A program made the position numbers and the translations under genes. From the NCBI RefSeq assembly GCF_003952465.1, contig NZ_CP034448.1, positions 2,147,001-2,211,000 of the forward strand: DNA of 64,000 bases, read 5' to 3'. Below the pieces are notes generated by a model. The model saw only the letters and a list, made by a program, of their open reading frames with translations. It did no database searches and was not told the DNA's origin. The DNA comes from Mesorhizobium sp. M1B.F.Ca.ET.045.04.1.1. Its GTDB lineage: Bacteria; Pseudomonadota; Alphaproteobacteria; Rhizobiales; Rhizobiaceae. Shown piece by piece: positions 8,043 through 16,092 of the stretch. How positions within the stretch are numbered: the first letter of the stretch is position 1; every line of letters starts with the position of its first letter.

Positions 8043-8474
8043 CTATTTCGGCAGATAAGTCTCGTAAGGCGTGTCGTTGATCAGCAGGATCACGCATTCG
8101 GTGTCCGACAGGCAGGCATCGTCATGCATCTCGTTGGCCTTCTGGGTCCAGTAGGAGCCCGGAGGCAATTCGACCTTGGTTGCTTCGCCGCCGTCCATCT
8201 GCCAATGCGCCCAAAGCCCCTTGATAACCACGGCGCGGTAATCGGCGGTGTGCGCGTGGACAGGCGCATGCCAGTTGCCGGGAACTTTCAGCAAGGTGCC
8301 GGCCGGGCCTTTGGCGCGCTCGCCCCATAGCGGGCCGAGGCGTTGCGGCTGGTCCGGCGCTTCGACGGCATAAGGGATCTTGTCGGCGGGCAGATAGTTG
8401 TCTTCGAGAGCGAATGCCTGCCCCGAAAAGATCGTGAGTGCGGCAAGCGTCAGCGGAGCAAGATGTTTGGCCAT
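8043..8474 (-). CDS. Secreted cupin protein, DUF4437-like
   Basis: A 143-residue protein with a signal peptide (MAKHLAPLTLAALTIFSGQA, cleavage around residue 22) and a single cupin fold. The metal-ligand motif is visible in WHAPVHAHTADYRAVV and the second cupin motif around PPGSYWTQKANEMHDDAC. It resembles DUF4437 proteins, periplasmic cupins without a known reaction. Two Cys residues in DDACLSDTECV could form a disulphide. It is convergent with the cytochrome c gene; the 96-bp gap between them has a GC-rich hairpin near 8028-8043. Confidence 0.75.
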   Translation of the reverse strand: MAKHLAPLTLAALTIFSGQAFALEDNYLPADKIPYAVEAPDQPQRLGPLWGERAKGPAGTLLKVPGNWHAPVHAHTADYRAVVIKGLWAHWQMDGGEATKVELPPGSYWTQKANEMHDDACLSDTECVILLINDTPYETYLPK

Positions 8475-8593
8475 GACGGTTTCCTCCGCCGAAGAGCTTA
8501 TGCCGCCTCAGCAGGCGCGGAATGACGCGTCGTCCAAAAGACTTGGCAATTCCTCCAGCCGGCGGCAGGTCAGCTCCAGCATGACCGCGGGTG

Positions 8594-9562
8594 TCAGGGT
8601 TGTTCGTCGCCGCCGGCGCTGCGCAGATGGCTCGGCGCGACGCCCATCACGCGCTTGAAGGCGCGGCTGAAGGAAGCTTCCGAGTCATAGCCGAGCTTCG
8701 CCGCCACCACCGACACCCTCATGCCGTCGCGGGCGAGCCACTGCCGTGCCTGGTGCATGCGCACACGCAGCACATATTTAGCCGGCGTCTCGCCGACCAC
8801 CGTTGCGAAGCGTTGCGCGAAGGCGGAGCGCGACGCCCCCATCAATCGCGCCAGGGACTCGACCGACCAGTCGCGGTCGGGCTGCAGGTGGATGGAAGCG
8901 AGCACCTTGCCGACATCGGGATTGCGGACCGCGGCGATCCACCCGGTGGCATCGCCGCAGCCATTCTCCACCCAGGAGCGGATGATGGTGGCGGCGAGCA
9001 CGTCGGCCAACCGAGCCAGGATGCCGCCGGAGCCGACCCGGTCCATCGTCACCTCGCCGGCCATCGCGTCGAGCAGGTGCTGGATGCCCGGCGCGTTCGC
9101 CATCAGCTTATGCGCCTGCATCAGGTCGGGCATCATGTCGAGCAGCGGATGCGAGCCGTCGAGATTGAAATGCATGCTGCCGCAAAACAGCAGCGTCTTG
9201 CAGCCATCGCAGCCGTTGGAGACATCGTAGATGTTCTCGCAGACCGGCTCGATGGTGTAGCGGCCGATCGGCACGGGCGGCACGCCCGGCGCGCTGGCCA
9301 GCACGTGCTCGTCGCCGCGCGGGATCAGCAGCGCGTCGCCCACCGAGAGCTCGATCCATTCCTTCGCCGGCGAGAACAGCCAGCAGCCCTGCTGGCCGAT
9401 GAAATGGAACCGCGCCGCATTCTGCGCTGGGAAGGAAACGGCCCAGGGCTCGCCCAGCACGCAGCGGCCATAATCGACGCCGTCGAGCCGCAATCCGCGC
9501 AGCATGTCGGTCAGCGGATCGCCGGATGCCGGTACGGTGGTTTTGGACGAATTGTAATTCAT
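8594..9562 (-). CDS. AraC family regulator with N-terminal cupin domain
   Basis: A regulator of about 322 residues. The N-terminal half is a cupin-type sensor of the AraC_binding_2/Cupin_6 kind (CVLGEPWAVSFPAQNAARFH, then LIPRGDEHVL). The C-terminal half has two helix-turn-helix units, SVESLARLMGASRSAFAQRF and RVSVVAAKLGYDSEASFSRAFKRVMG. The ATG at 9562 is chosen, though no strong ribosome site precedes it; a GTG at 9598 is the alternative. It is divergent from an MFS exporter at 9655, a frequent rhizobial pairing in which the AraC protein controls the exporter. Confidence 0.87.
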   Translation of the reverse strand: MNYNSSKTTVPASGDPLTDMLRGLRLDGVDYGRCVLGEPWAVSFPAQNAARFHFIGQQGCWLFSPAKEWIELSVGDALLIPRGDEHVLASAPGVPPVPIGRYTIEPVCENIYDVSNGCDGCKTLLFCGSMHFNLDGSHPLLDMMPDLMQAHKLMANAPGIQHLLDAMAGEVTMDRVGSGGILARLADVLAATIIRSWVENGCGDATGWIAAVRNPDVGKVLASIHLQPDRDWSVESLARLMGASRSAFAQRFATVVGETPAKYVLRVRMHQARQWLARDGMRVSVVAAKLGYDSEASFSRAFKRVMGVAPSHLRSAGGDEQP

Positions 9563-9604
9563 TTCGGTGTTTTTAACATGGAAACTCCAGGTCGTCACTC
9601 CCTA

Positions 9605-9635
9605 TGTTGCACTGCAGTCAAATGTTGCGCTGCAA
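9605..9635. promoter_or_regulatory. Direct repeat in the araC-MFS intergenic region
   Basis: TGTTGCACTGCAG (9605-9617) and TGTTGCGCTGCAA (9623-9635) are near-identical direct repeats exactly 18 bp apart, in the 92-bp gap between the divergent regulator and exporter. AraC-family proteins commonly bind direct repeats spaced by about two helical turns, so this is a good operator candidate. No binding evidence is available from the sequence itself. Confidence 0.5.
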
Positions 9636-9654
9636 CTTTCCCGGAGACGCTTCC

Positions 9655-10866
9655 ATGACCGAACCTGCCACAGGCGTTATCGACGCCGCTATCCTCGACC
9701 GAACCGATGACGAAGAACGAACCGAGCCTGTGTGGGGCGCGGTGGTCTCGCTGGCGCTCGGGGTGTTCGGCCTGGTGACCGCCGAATTCCTGCCCGCCAG
9801 CCTGCTGACGCGGCTGGCGCAGGATCTCGGCGTCAGCGAAGGCGCCGCCGGCCAGGCGGTCACCGCGACCGCCGTTGTCGGCGCGATCGCGGCACCGACC
9901 ATGGCCATAGTCACCAAGCGGCTCGACCGCAGGCTGGTGATGTGGATGCTCACGGTGCTTCTGATCGTCTCCAACCTGCTTGCCGCCTTTGCATCCTCGC
10001 TCACCGTCCTGCTTCTGGCCCGCGTGGTTCTGGGTATCGCGCTTGGCGGCTTCTGGTCGATGTCGGCCGCCATGGCGATGCGGCTGGTGCCGATGCGGCT
10101 GATGCCGCGGGCCATGTCGATCATCCTGACCGGCGTGTCGGTCGCCACCGTCACCGCGGCGCCGGTAGGCGCCTATGTCGGCGACATCTGGGGCTGGCGC
10201 ACGGCCTTCATGATCGCGGCGGTCGTCGGCGCGCTGACCTTGCTGGTGCAGCTTGCCACCATTCCCAGCCTGCCGCCGACGGCCGTGGCAGGCTTCCGCA
10301 CCCTGATCGAGGTTCTGAAGCGGCGGACGATCCGCGTCGCGCTTCTTGTCGTGCTGCTGGTCGCGTCCGGACAGTTTGCCGGCTTCACCTATGTGCGGCC
10401 GTTCCTGGAGACGGTGCCGGTGATGCCGATCGAGACGATCTCGCTGGTGCTGCTCGCCTATGGCATCGGCGGCTTTTTCGGCAATTTCGCCGGCGCCTTC
10501 CTGGCCGAGCGTAACCTCAAGCTCGCAGTCGGCCTGGCGCCACTGCTGATCGCAGTGTCGGCGCTGGCGCTGCTCACGCTCGGCGCTTCGCCGGTAACGG
10601 CAGCCGTCGCGGTCACCACCTGGGGTTTTGCCTTCGGCGCGGTGCCGGTCGGGCTGCAGACCTGGCTGGTGCACGCCGCGCCCGACCAGGCCGAGAGCGC
10701 CGGCGGCCTGATGGTCGCGACCTTCCAGGTGGCGATCGCGCTGGGCGCGGTGTTCGGCGGCCTGCTGGTCGACCACGCCGGCGTGGCCAGCGCCTTTGCC
10801 TACGGCGCCGTGGCGACGCTGCTCGCGGCGCTGGTGACTTTCGCCATCGGCCCGAAACAGGGATAG
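9655..10866 (+). CDS. MFS exporter, DHA1 family
   Basis: A 403-residue major facilitator protein with about twelve membrane helices. It begins with a hydrophilic tail and then WGAVVSLALGVFGLVTAEFLPASLL; the loop 2-3 region is VTKRLDRR and the helix-5 motif C region includes LTGVSVATVTAAPVGAYVGD. It resembles the AraJ/NepI-type drug or purine-nucleoside exporters. The ATG at 9655 follows a GGAG site; an open frame starts at 9604 but that part overlaps the operator repeats. It is probably controlled by the divergent AraC gene. The exported compound is not known. Confidence 0.85.
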   Translation: MTEPATGVIDAAILDRTDDEERTEPVWGAVVSLALGVFGLVTAEFLPASLLTRLAQDLGVSEGAAGQAVTATAVVGAIAAPTMAIVTKRLDRRLVMWMLTVLLIVSNLLAAFASSLTVLLLARVVLGIALGGFWSMSAAMAMRLVPMRLMPRAMSIILTGVSVATVTAAPVGAYVGDIWGWRTAFMIAAVVGALTLLVQLATIPSLPPTAVAGFRTLIEVLKRRTIRVALLVVLLVASGQFAGFTYVRPFLETVPVMPIETISLVLLAYGIGGFFGNFAGAFLAERNLKLAVGLAPLLIAVSALALLTLGASPVTAAVAVTTWGFAFGAVPVGLQTWLVHAAPDQAESAGGLMVATFQVAIALGAVFGGLLVDHAGVASAFAYGAVATLLAALVTFAIGPKQG

Positions 10867-10880
10867 GCCGCGATCCTTCG

Positions 10881-11036
10881 CGCCCCCTCTGTCCTGCCGG
10901 ACATCTCCCCCACAATGGGGGAGATTGGCAGCTTTGCCGAAGGCGCTCTTCCTGCAACGTTGGCGATTGGCGAAAGCCGTGGTGGTGTCCGATCTCCCCC
11001 CAAGTGGGGGAGATGTCCGGCAGGACAGAGGGGGCG
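10881..11036. repeat. Type A hairpin repeat, copy 1 (convergent gap)
   Basis: The element has perfect 31-bp inverted ends (10881-10911 and 11006-11036) that include GTCCTGCCGGACATCTCCC, and each end folds further with an adjacent GGGGGAGAT block. It fills the gap between the convergent MFS and GFA genes. Three more copies of about 155 bp occur at 12956, 28042 and 33120. It resembles the palindromic intergenic mosaic elements of rhizobia. Confidence 0.85.
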
Positions 11037-11081
11037 CTGTCCCGCCGGCATTCGGATTTCCTACACCTTGTATCCGAGGAA

Positions 11082-11429
11082 CTAGGCAGAGCGGCCGTCG
11101 AACTCGAACACCTGCACCGCCGCGAGGTCGACGTCCTCGAGGCAATTGATATTGATGTAGGCGCTGCGCTCGCTGCCCAGGCTGGCATCCTCGGCGAAGG
11201 GATGAATGCCGCAGGTCCGGCAGAAGCGATGCGCGATCGAGCCCTTGCCGAAAGTGTATTTGCCGAGGTCGTCGCCCCAGGCGACCAGACGCAGGCTGCC
11301 GTGCGGCACGGCCCAGAGCAGCGCGCCCTTGCGCGCGCAGATCGAACAGTTGCAGCGCACCGCACCGCCGAGCTCGCCTTCGACCTCGAACGCCACCTTG
11401 CCGCAGTGGCAACTGCCTTTGTACAGCAT
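11082..11429 (-). CDS. GFA family protein (glutathione-dependent formaldehyde-activating-like)
   Basis: A 115-residue protein of the GFA/CENP-V fold. The zinc-ligand cysteines are all present: CHCG near the N terminus, CNCSIC in the middle and CRTCGIHPF further on. The founding member was proposed to make S-hydroxymethylglutathione, but most family members have no proven reaction, so only the fold and zinc binding are secure. The gene stands alone between a type A repeat and the amidase gene. Confidence 0.85.
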   Translation of the reverse strand: MLYKGSCHCGKVAFEVEGELGGAVRCNCSICARKGALLWAVPHGSLRLVAWGDDLGKYTFGKGSIAHRFCRTCGIHPFAEDASLGSERSAYININCLEDVDLAAVQVFEFDGRSA

Positions 11430-11518
11430 CAGTCTCTTCCTGTCGCTGGCAGGTGCAAAGGCACGCCTGCCGGGTTATCCCTTCCGCAGGCCCAATCGGC
11501 CCGTGCCTTTGTTCCTAC

Positions 11519-11565
11519 GCAATTCCGGACGGAAAACCGCTGTGCACTTTTCCTGGAATTGCTCT
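11519..11565. repeat. Type B hairpin repeat, copy 1 (AAAACCGC core)
   Basis: Arms GCAATTCC and GGAATTGC flank a core GGAAAACCGCTGTGCACTTTTCC. The core AAAACCGC-N4-CACTTTT recurs at 25522-25570, 37109-37152 and 56087-56135, with entirely different but always self-complementary arms in the last two classes. It lies in the 171-bp gap between the GFA and amidase genes. Confidence 0.75.
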
Positions 11566-11600
11566 AAAGACGTTCGATTCTTGCGGAGTCCGACATCGAC

Positions 11601-12896
11601 ATGCAACCCGTCCGCGACCGTCTCGAAACCATCCTGTCACGTCTTGCCAATCGCGCCGCGGACGAGAGGGTTTACACAAGGCTCTATGCCGAGGCCGCGC
11701 GGGCAGCCGCCGATGCATCCGATGCCCGCCGCAAAGCCGGGATGAGCCTCGGGCCGCTAGACGGCGCGATCGTCTCGATCAAGGATCTGTTCGATATCGC
11801 CGGCGAGCCGACCAGGGCGGGTTCGCTGATGCTCGCCGGTGCCCAGCCTGCCGCGCGGGACGCGGCAGTCGTGCGCCGATTGCGCCAGGCGGGAGCCGTG
11901 ATCCTCGGCAAGACCAACATGACCGAATTCGCCTTCACCGCGATCGGCGACAATCTGCATTACGGCACGCCGGGCAATGCCGCCGATGCCAGCCTGATCC
12001 CGGGTGGCTCGTCGTCCGGAGCGGCGGTCGCGGTGGGCGAGGGCAGCAGCGACATCTCTATCGGCTCGGACACAGGCGGCTCGGTGCGCATTCCAGCCTC
12101 GCTCAACGGTGTCGTCGGCTTCAAGCCGACGGCGCGGCGCGTGCCGCTGGCCGGCGCCTTGCCTTTGTCGGCAACGCTGGATTCGATCGGTCCGCTTGCC
12201 CGCAGCGTAGCCGATTGCATGGCTGCCGACGCGATCATGGCGGGAGAGGAGCCGGTTTCTCTCCAGCCGATCCCGCTTGCCGGCCTGCGCGTCGGCATTC
12301 CACGTGGCGTGCTCTTCGGCGAGACGCAATCCGAGGTGACTGAGGCCTTCGACAGATGTGTTAGCGGGATGGATCAGGTGGGCGCGCGCCTCGCTGACTT
12401 GCCGATCGATGATCTGATCGCCGAGATGCGCTTGGCGACAAAGCGGGCCTCGATCGCAGCAATAGAAGGCGCAGAAGTGCATGCCGACTGGCTGGCCGCT
12501 GGCTCCTCGGTGCCGGTCGATCTGCACGTGAGCGGGCCGTTGTCTCGCGCGCTCGCCGTTCCCGCTTCCGTCTATATCCGAACAATCCGCCGCCGCGGGG
12601 AATTGGCCGCAGCCATGGAGGAACGGCTGCAAGCAGTCGACGTGCTTGCCCTGCCGACCGTGCCGATGGTCGCGCCGTCCATTGCCGCCATGGCCGGCGA
12701 TCAAGCGCTTCGCGAACGAACGGAAGGCCTCCTCTTGCGCAACACTCAGGTCGCCAACCAGTTCGATCTCTGCGCGATCTCGCTGCCGATGCCTGGGACA
12801 AGCCTGCCGGCCGGGCTGATGCTGGTGGCAAGGCATGGGGATGATCGTCGTTTGCTTGCGATTGCTGCCGCGATAGAGGCTTTGCTTGGCCGTTGA
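11601..12896 (+). CDS. Amidase signature family amidase
   Basis: A 431-residue hydrolase of the amidase signature family, which cleaves carboxamides by a Ser-cisSer-Lys triad. All parts are visible: Lys61 in VSIKDLFD, the GGSSSG loop at 135-140, and Ser161 in GSDTGGSVR. Length fits single-domain family members. It resembles enzymes annotated as AtzF- or GatA-like amidases, but no GatB/C partners are nearby, so it is not a tRNA amidotransferase subunit. The substrate is unknown. It stands alone, between a repeat-bearing gap on each side. Confidence 0.87.
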   Translation: MQPVRDRLETILSRLANRAADERVYTRLYAEAARAAADASDARRKAGMSLGPLDGAIVSIKDLFDIAGEPTRAGSLMLAGAQPAARDAAVVRRLRQAGAVILGKTNMTEFAFTAIGDNLHYGTPGNAADASLIPGGSSSGAAVAVGEGSSDISIGSDTGGSVRIPASLNGVVGFKPTARRVPLAGALPLSATLDSIGPLARSVADCMAADAIMAGEEPVSLQPIPLAGLRVGIPRGVLFGETQSEVTEAFDRCVSGMDQVGARLADLPIDDLIAEMRLATKRASIAAIEGAEVHADWLAAGSSVPVDLHVSGPLSRALAVPASVYIRTIRRRGELAAAMEERLQAVDVLALPTVPMVAPSIAAMAGDQALRERTEGLLLRNTQVANQFDLCAISLPMPGTSLPAGLMLVARHGDDRRLLAIAAAIEALLGR

Positions 12897-12955
12897 TAGG
12901 GACGCCGCGAACCGAGGCAAATTGGCATCAGGGAAATTTGCGTTGCGTTCCTTGG

Positions 12956-13113
12956 CGCCCCCCTCTGGCCTGCCGGCCATCTCCCCCACTTTGGGGGAGA
13001 TTGGCAGTTTCAGGGCCGCGCTCAACCTGCGACGTTGGTGATTGGCGAAAGCCGGGGGTGACGTCCAATCTCCCCCCTTGTGGGGGAGATGTCCGGCAGG
13101 ACAGAGGGGGGCG
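12956..13113. repeat. Type A hairpin repeat, copy 2 (convergent gap)
   Basis: The ends read CGCCCCCCTCTGGCCTGCCG and, at 13081-13113, the complementary GAGATGTCCGGCAGGACAG block, with the internal ATTGGCGAAAGCCG segment also found in copies 1 and 4. It fills the gap between the convergent amidase and hydroxyacid dehydrogenase genes. Confidence 0.82.
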
Positions 13114-13163
13114 CTGTCCGGCCGGCATCTCAGGTCTGCTCTGTCTCGATGCTCGCCGCGAAA

Positions 13164-14144
13164 CTAACCGCCGGCCGGAAACCGCCGCCGATAGTGTTCG
13201 ATCACTTCCGGATTGCGCAAGTTGACCGGCAGCTTGTTGGCGAGCACCAGCAGGGCCTCGTTCGCCGCGCCGACGCCCATGCGCATCATCGATTCCTCGG
13301 TGATGCCAGCCAAATGCGGGGTGGCGATGACGTTGTCGAAGCCGAAATAGGGATGGTTCGGCGGCAGCGGCTGAGTCGAAAAGACGTCGAGCGCGGCGCC
13401 GCCGATGCGGCTCTTTCGCAGGGCTTCGATCAGCGCCTCGTCATCGACCACCGGTCCGCGTGAGACATTGATCAAAAGCGCATGCGGTTTCATGCGGCCG
13501 ATACGCTCGCGGTTGATCAGGCCGCGCGTCTCCTCGGTCAGCGGACAGCAGAGCACGATGATGTCGCTCTGCTCGACAAGCGCGTCGATCGACAGGAAGC
13601 CGACGCGTTCCGGTGCCGGACGCAAGCTGCGCGTGGTCGCCACGACATTGAGGTCGAAACCGTGCGCGGCGATATGGCCGACGGCCTGACCGACGGCGCC
13701 CAGGCCGACGATGCCGATGGTCTTGCCGGCAAGCTCGCTGGTCGAATTGGCGTGCTCGCGCCCGGCGAGCCAGCCCTTGGCGCGCAAGTCGCGGTCCATC
13801 ACGCGGAAGCGCCGCGAGAGCGCGAGTGCGGTGAACATCACATGCTCGGCGACCGAGCGGGCATTGACGGCCGGCACATTCGCCACCAGCACGCCGGCGG
13901 CGGTCGCCGCTTCGACCGGAATCATGTCCAGCCCGGCGCCGTGGCGGATCGCGGCGCGCAGATCCTTGGCGCCGTCGAAGAGATCCGGCGGCAGCGGCGC
14001 ACGGACGATGACGATGTCGGCGTCCCTGGCTTCAGCGGTCAGCGTCCTGGCGTCGAGGGCGGAAGCGATCGCCAGCCGGCCAGCCCCCGCCAGCATGGCC
14101 GTGGCGCGCGGGTGCAGCGGATGCGTCGAGAGAATCTTGCGCAT
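13164..14144 (-). CDS. D-isomer-specific 2-hydroxyacid dehydrogenase
   Basis: A 326-residue NAD(P)-dependent oxidoreductase of the phosphoglycerate/glyoxylate reductase type. The nucleotide-binding glycine loop is IGIVGLGAVGQAVG near residue 147. The catalytic Arg lies in NVSRGPVVDDEAL, a Glu in the following helix, and the His in ATPHLAGITEES. It is the last gene of a leftward cluster: TIM-barrel protein, enolase-superfamily dehydratase, GntR regulator, then this gene five bases later. It probably reduces a 2-oxo acid product of sugar-acid breakdown; the exact substrate is not deducible. Confidence 0.87.
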   Translation of the reverse strand: MRKILSTHPLHPRATAMLAGAGRLAIASALDARTLTAEARDADIVIVRAPLPPDLFDGAKDLRAAIRHGAGLDMIPVEAATAAGVLVANVPAVNARSVAEHVMFTALALSRRFRVMDRDLRAKGWLAGREHANSTSELAGKTIGIVGLGAVGQAVGHIAAHGFDLNVVATTRSLRPAPERVGFLSIDALVEQSDIIVLCCPLTEETRGLINRERIGRMKPHALLINVSRGPVVDDEALIEALRKSRIGGAALDVFSTQPLPPNHPYFGFDNVIATPHLAGITEESMMRMGVGAANEALLVLANKLPVNLRNPEVIEHYRRRFPAGG

Positions 14145-14149
14145 CGGGC

Positions 14150-14866
14150 TCAGGCCTTTTCGAGCGCCGCGCTTTTCGGCTCGGCCCCACGGCCTTCGAT
14201 CAGGCCCTTCCAGTAGCTCTCGGCGCCCTGCAGATGGGCGCTCATCAGCGCTTGCGCCAGATTGCCGTCACGGCGCAGCAGCGCCTCGTAGATCTGGATG
14301 TGCTCGGCATGCGAACGCATATTGCGCTCGGGATCGTTGAAATAGATCGGCAGGCGCTGCTCGCCCATCAGATAATAGACGCTGCAGATGTTGTGGAAGA
14401 CGCCGTTCTTGGTCGCACGCACGATCTCGAGATGGAACTCGCGGTCTTCCTTGGCGAGGCCTTCACCGGCGGCGATGCGCTCCTCGGAAGCTTTCAGTAT
14501 CTCGCGCAGACGCTCGAAATTCTCCTCGGTGGCGCGCGAGCAGGCAAGCTCGGCCGCCTTGATCTCGTGGATTTTGCGCAGCTCGACCGTCTCGTAGATC
14601 TGTACCGGATCGAGCGGCAGGCCCGCGCGGGCGAAAAGCGCCAACGCTTCTACGCTGGCCTGCTTGGTGTCGATATAGATGCCGGATTTGGCGCGGCGCT
14701 CGACGATGCGCATGGCTTCCAAAATTGCCAACGCTTCTCGGATTTGCCCGCGGCTGACACCGAAATGTTCCGCCAGCTCGCGCTCCGACGGCGTGCGGCC
14801 CGACTCCTTGTCCGAGTTGGAGAACAGATAGGCGGCGAGTTCCGCGAGAAGGTTCTTTTCTTTCAT
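14150..14866 (-). CDS. GntR family regulator, FCD (FadR-type) subfamily
   Basis: A 238-residue regulator. The N-terminal winged helix (residues 8-70, with PSERELAEHFGVSRGQIREAL) is followed by an all-helical FCD domain with metal-site residues in EDREFHLEIVRAT and the later HAEHIQIYEALL. The ATG at 14866 is preferred over a TTG at 14872; it lies two bases after the dehydratase stop, so the regulator is cotranscribed with its likely targets. FCD proteins typically bind TGGT-N-ACCA palindromes in response to sugar acids. Four such sites lie at 871, 1050, 17084 and 17265, making this the best candidate for their ligand-responsive repressor. Confidence 0.9.
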   Translation of the reverse strand: MKEKNLLAELAAYLFSNSDKESGRTPSERELAEHFGVSRGQIREALAILEAMRIVERRAKSGIYIDTKQASVEALALFARAGLPLDPVQIYETVELRKIHEIKAAELACSRATEENFERLREILKASEERIAAGEGLAKEDREFHLEIVRATKNGVFHNICSVYYLMGEQRLPIYFNDPERNMRSHAEHIQIYEALLRRDGNLAQALMSAHLQGAESYWKGLIEGRGAEPKSAALEKA

Positions 14867-14868
14867 CG

Positions 14869-16044
14869 TCAAATGCGTTGCGCGTGCGCCTCCACGAATC
14901 GCTCCGAAACGGTGAATCCCAATCCAGGCTTTTCAGGGATCGCTATCATACCGTCCTTTGCTTCGACAGTCTCTTCGACGAGATCGTGGATCATCGGGTT
15001 GGCGCCGAGCGAATATTCGACGGTGAAGCTCGCGGGCGAAGCGGCGCAGACATGCAGCCCGGCGAAGAAGCAGGGCGCGCCGGCCCAAAGATGCGGCGCG
15101 AAACGCAGGTTGAAGGCGCTGGCGATGGTGCCGATCTTCATTGCCTCGCTGATGCCGCCGCAGAAAGCGGGATCCGGCTGGAAGATATCGGCCGATTTCA
15201 GCACCGCCAGATCGCGGAAGGCATAGCGCGTCGCCTCGCTCTCGCCGGTGGCGACCGGAACCGAACCTGAGGCGCGCACCTCGGCCATGCCCGGCTTGTC
15301 GTCGGCGATCACCGGCTCCTCGAACCAGGCGAGGTCGAGATCGGCGGTGAGCTGGATGAAGCGCTTCGCCTCGGCAACGGTGTAGGTGCCATGCGCGTCG
15401 ACCATCAGGTCGACGTCGGGGCCGATCGCTTCCCTGGCGGCGCGCACACGGGCCGCGGAAATATGCGGCGCGCCGTCCATGGCGCCGACGCGCATCTTCA
15501 GCGCCTTGAAGCCGCCCCTGGCGATGTAGGATTTGAGCTGCTCGCCGATTGCGTCCGCCGATGCCCAGCCGCCCGAGGCATAGGCCTGCATGCGCTCGAC
15601 CTTGCGGCCGCCGAGCAGCCGCCAGACCGGCTGTCCCAAGGACTTGCCGAGGATGTCCCAGAGCGCGATGTCGACGGCGCTGATCGCCGCCACGCTCATG
15701 CCGCGCCGCGCCAGCTGCGGCATGGCATGGCCGGTGTGGGCTGCCGTGTGGTGGCGCACGCCGTTATAAAGCATCTCCCAGATGATGCCGATGTCGGCCG
15801 GGTCGCGGCCGATAAGCTGCGGCGCAATCTCGTGATTCAGCATGTGGACCAGCGCGCCATAGCTGCCGGCGCTGCCGGCGGCGTTCTTGCCTTCGCCCCA
15901 GCCGACCAGGCCGTCATCGGTCTCGATGCGCAAAATGGCGGCGTCGAACGTCGTCACCTGACCGAAGTCGCTGCGGTGCTGCTTCGCGACTTCGATCGGT
16001 ATGCGAACCCACCAGGCCTGGACGCTTTTGATGTGCATCTTCAT
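14869..16044 (-). CDS. Mandelate racemase/muconate lactonizing-type dehydratase (enolase superfamily)
   Basis: A 391-residue enolase-superfamily enzyme. The N-terminal capping domain is followed by the barrel with a KMR motif in GFKALKMRVG, and metal ligands in MVDAHG, WFEEPV and VATGESEA. A His in RFAPHLW and an Asp in DIFQPDPAFCGG supply the His-Asp dyad typical of the mandelate racemase subgroup. Such enzymes mostly dehydrate sugar acids such as galactonate, gluconate or arabinonate. It sits between the TIM-barrel gene upstream and the FCD regulator downstream, so an acid-sugar pathway is likely. The exact substrate cannot be read from the sequence. Confidence 0.88.
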   Translation of the reverse strand: MKMHIKSVQAWWVRIPIEVAKQHRSDFGQVTTFDAAILRIETDDGLVGWGEGKNAAGSAGSYGALVHMLNHEIAPQLIGRDPADIGIIWEMLYNGVRHHTAAHTGHAMPQLARRGMSVAAISAVDIALWDILGKSLGQPVWRLLGGRKVERMQAYASGGWASADAIGEQLKSYIARGGFKALKMRVGAMDGAPHISAARVRAAREAIGPDVDLMVDAHGTYTVAEAKRFIQLTADLDLAWFEEPVIADDKPGMAEVRASGSVPVATGESEATRYAFRDLAVLKSADIFQPDPAFCGGISEAMKIGTIASAFNLRFAPHLWAGAPCFFAGLHVCAASPASFTVEYSLGANPMIHDLVEETVEAKDGMIAIPEKPGLGFTVSERFVEAHAQRI

Positions 16045-16092
16045 CCCCGGCCCCGCCGCCCGGCGAGGGCGGAAGGGCTAAGCTTCGATCGG

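Noticed and set aside
9595..11412. 605-codon reverse open frame over MFS and GFA genes
   Set aside because: It crosses a palindromic repeat and is antisense to a twelve-helix transporter; low-complexity translation.
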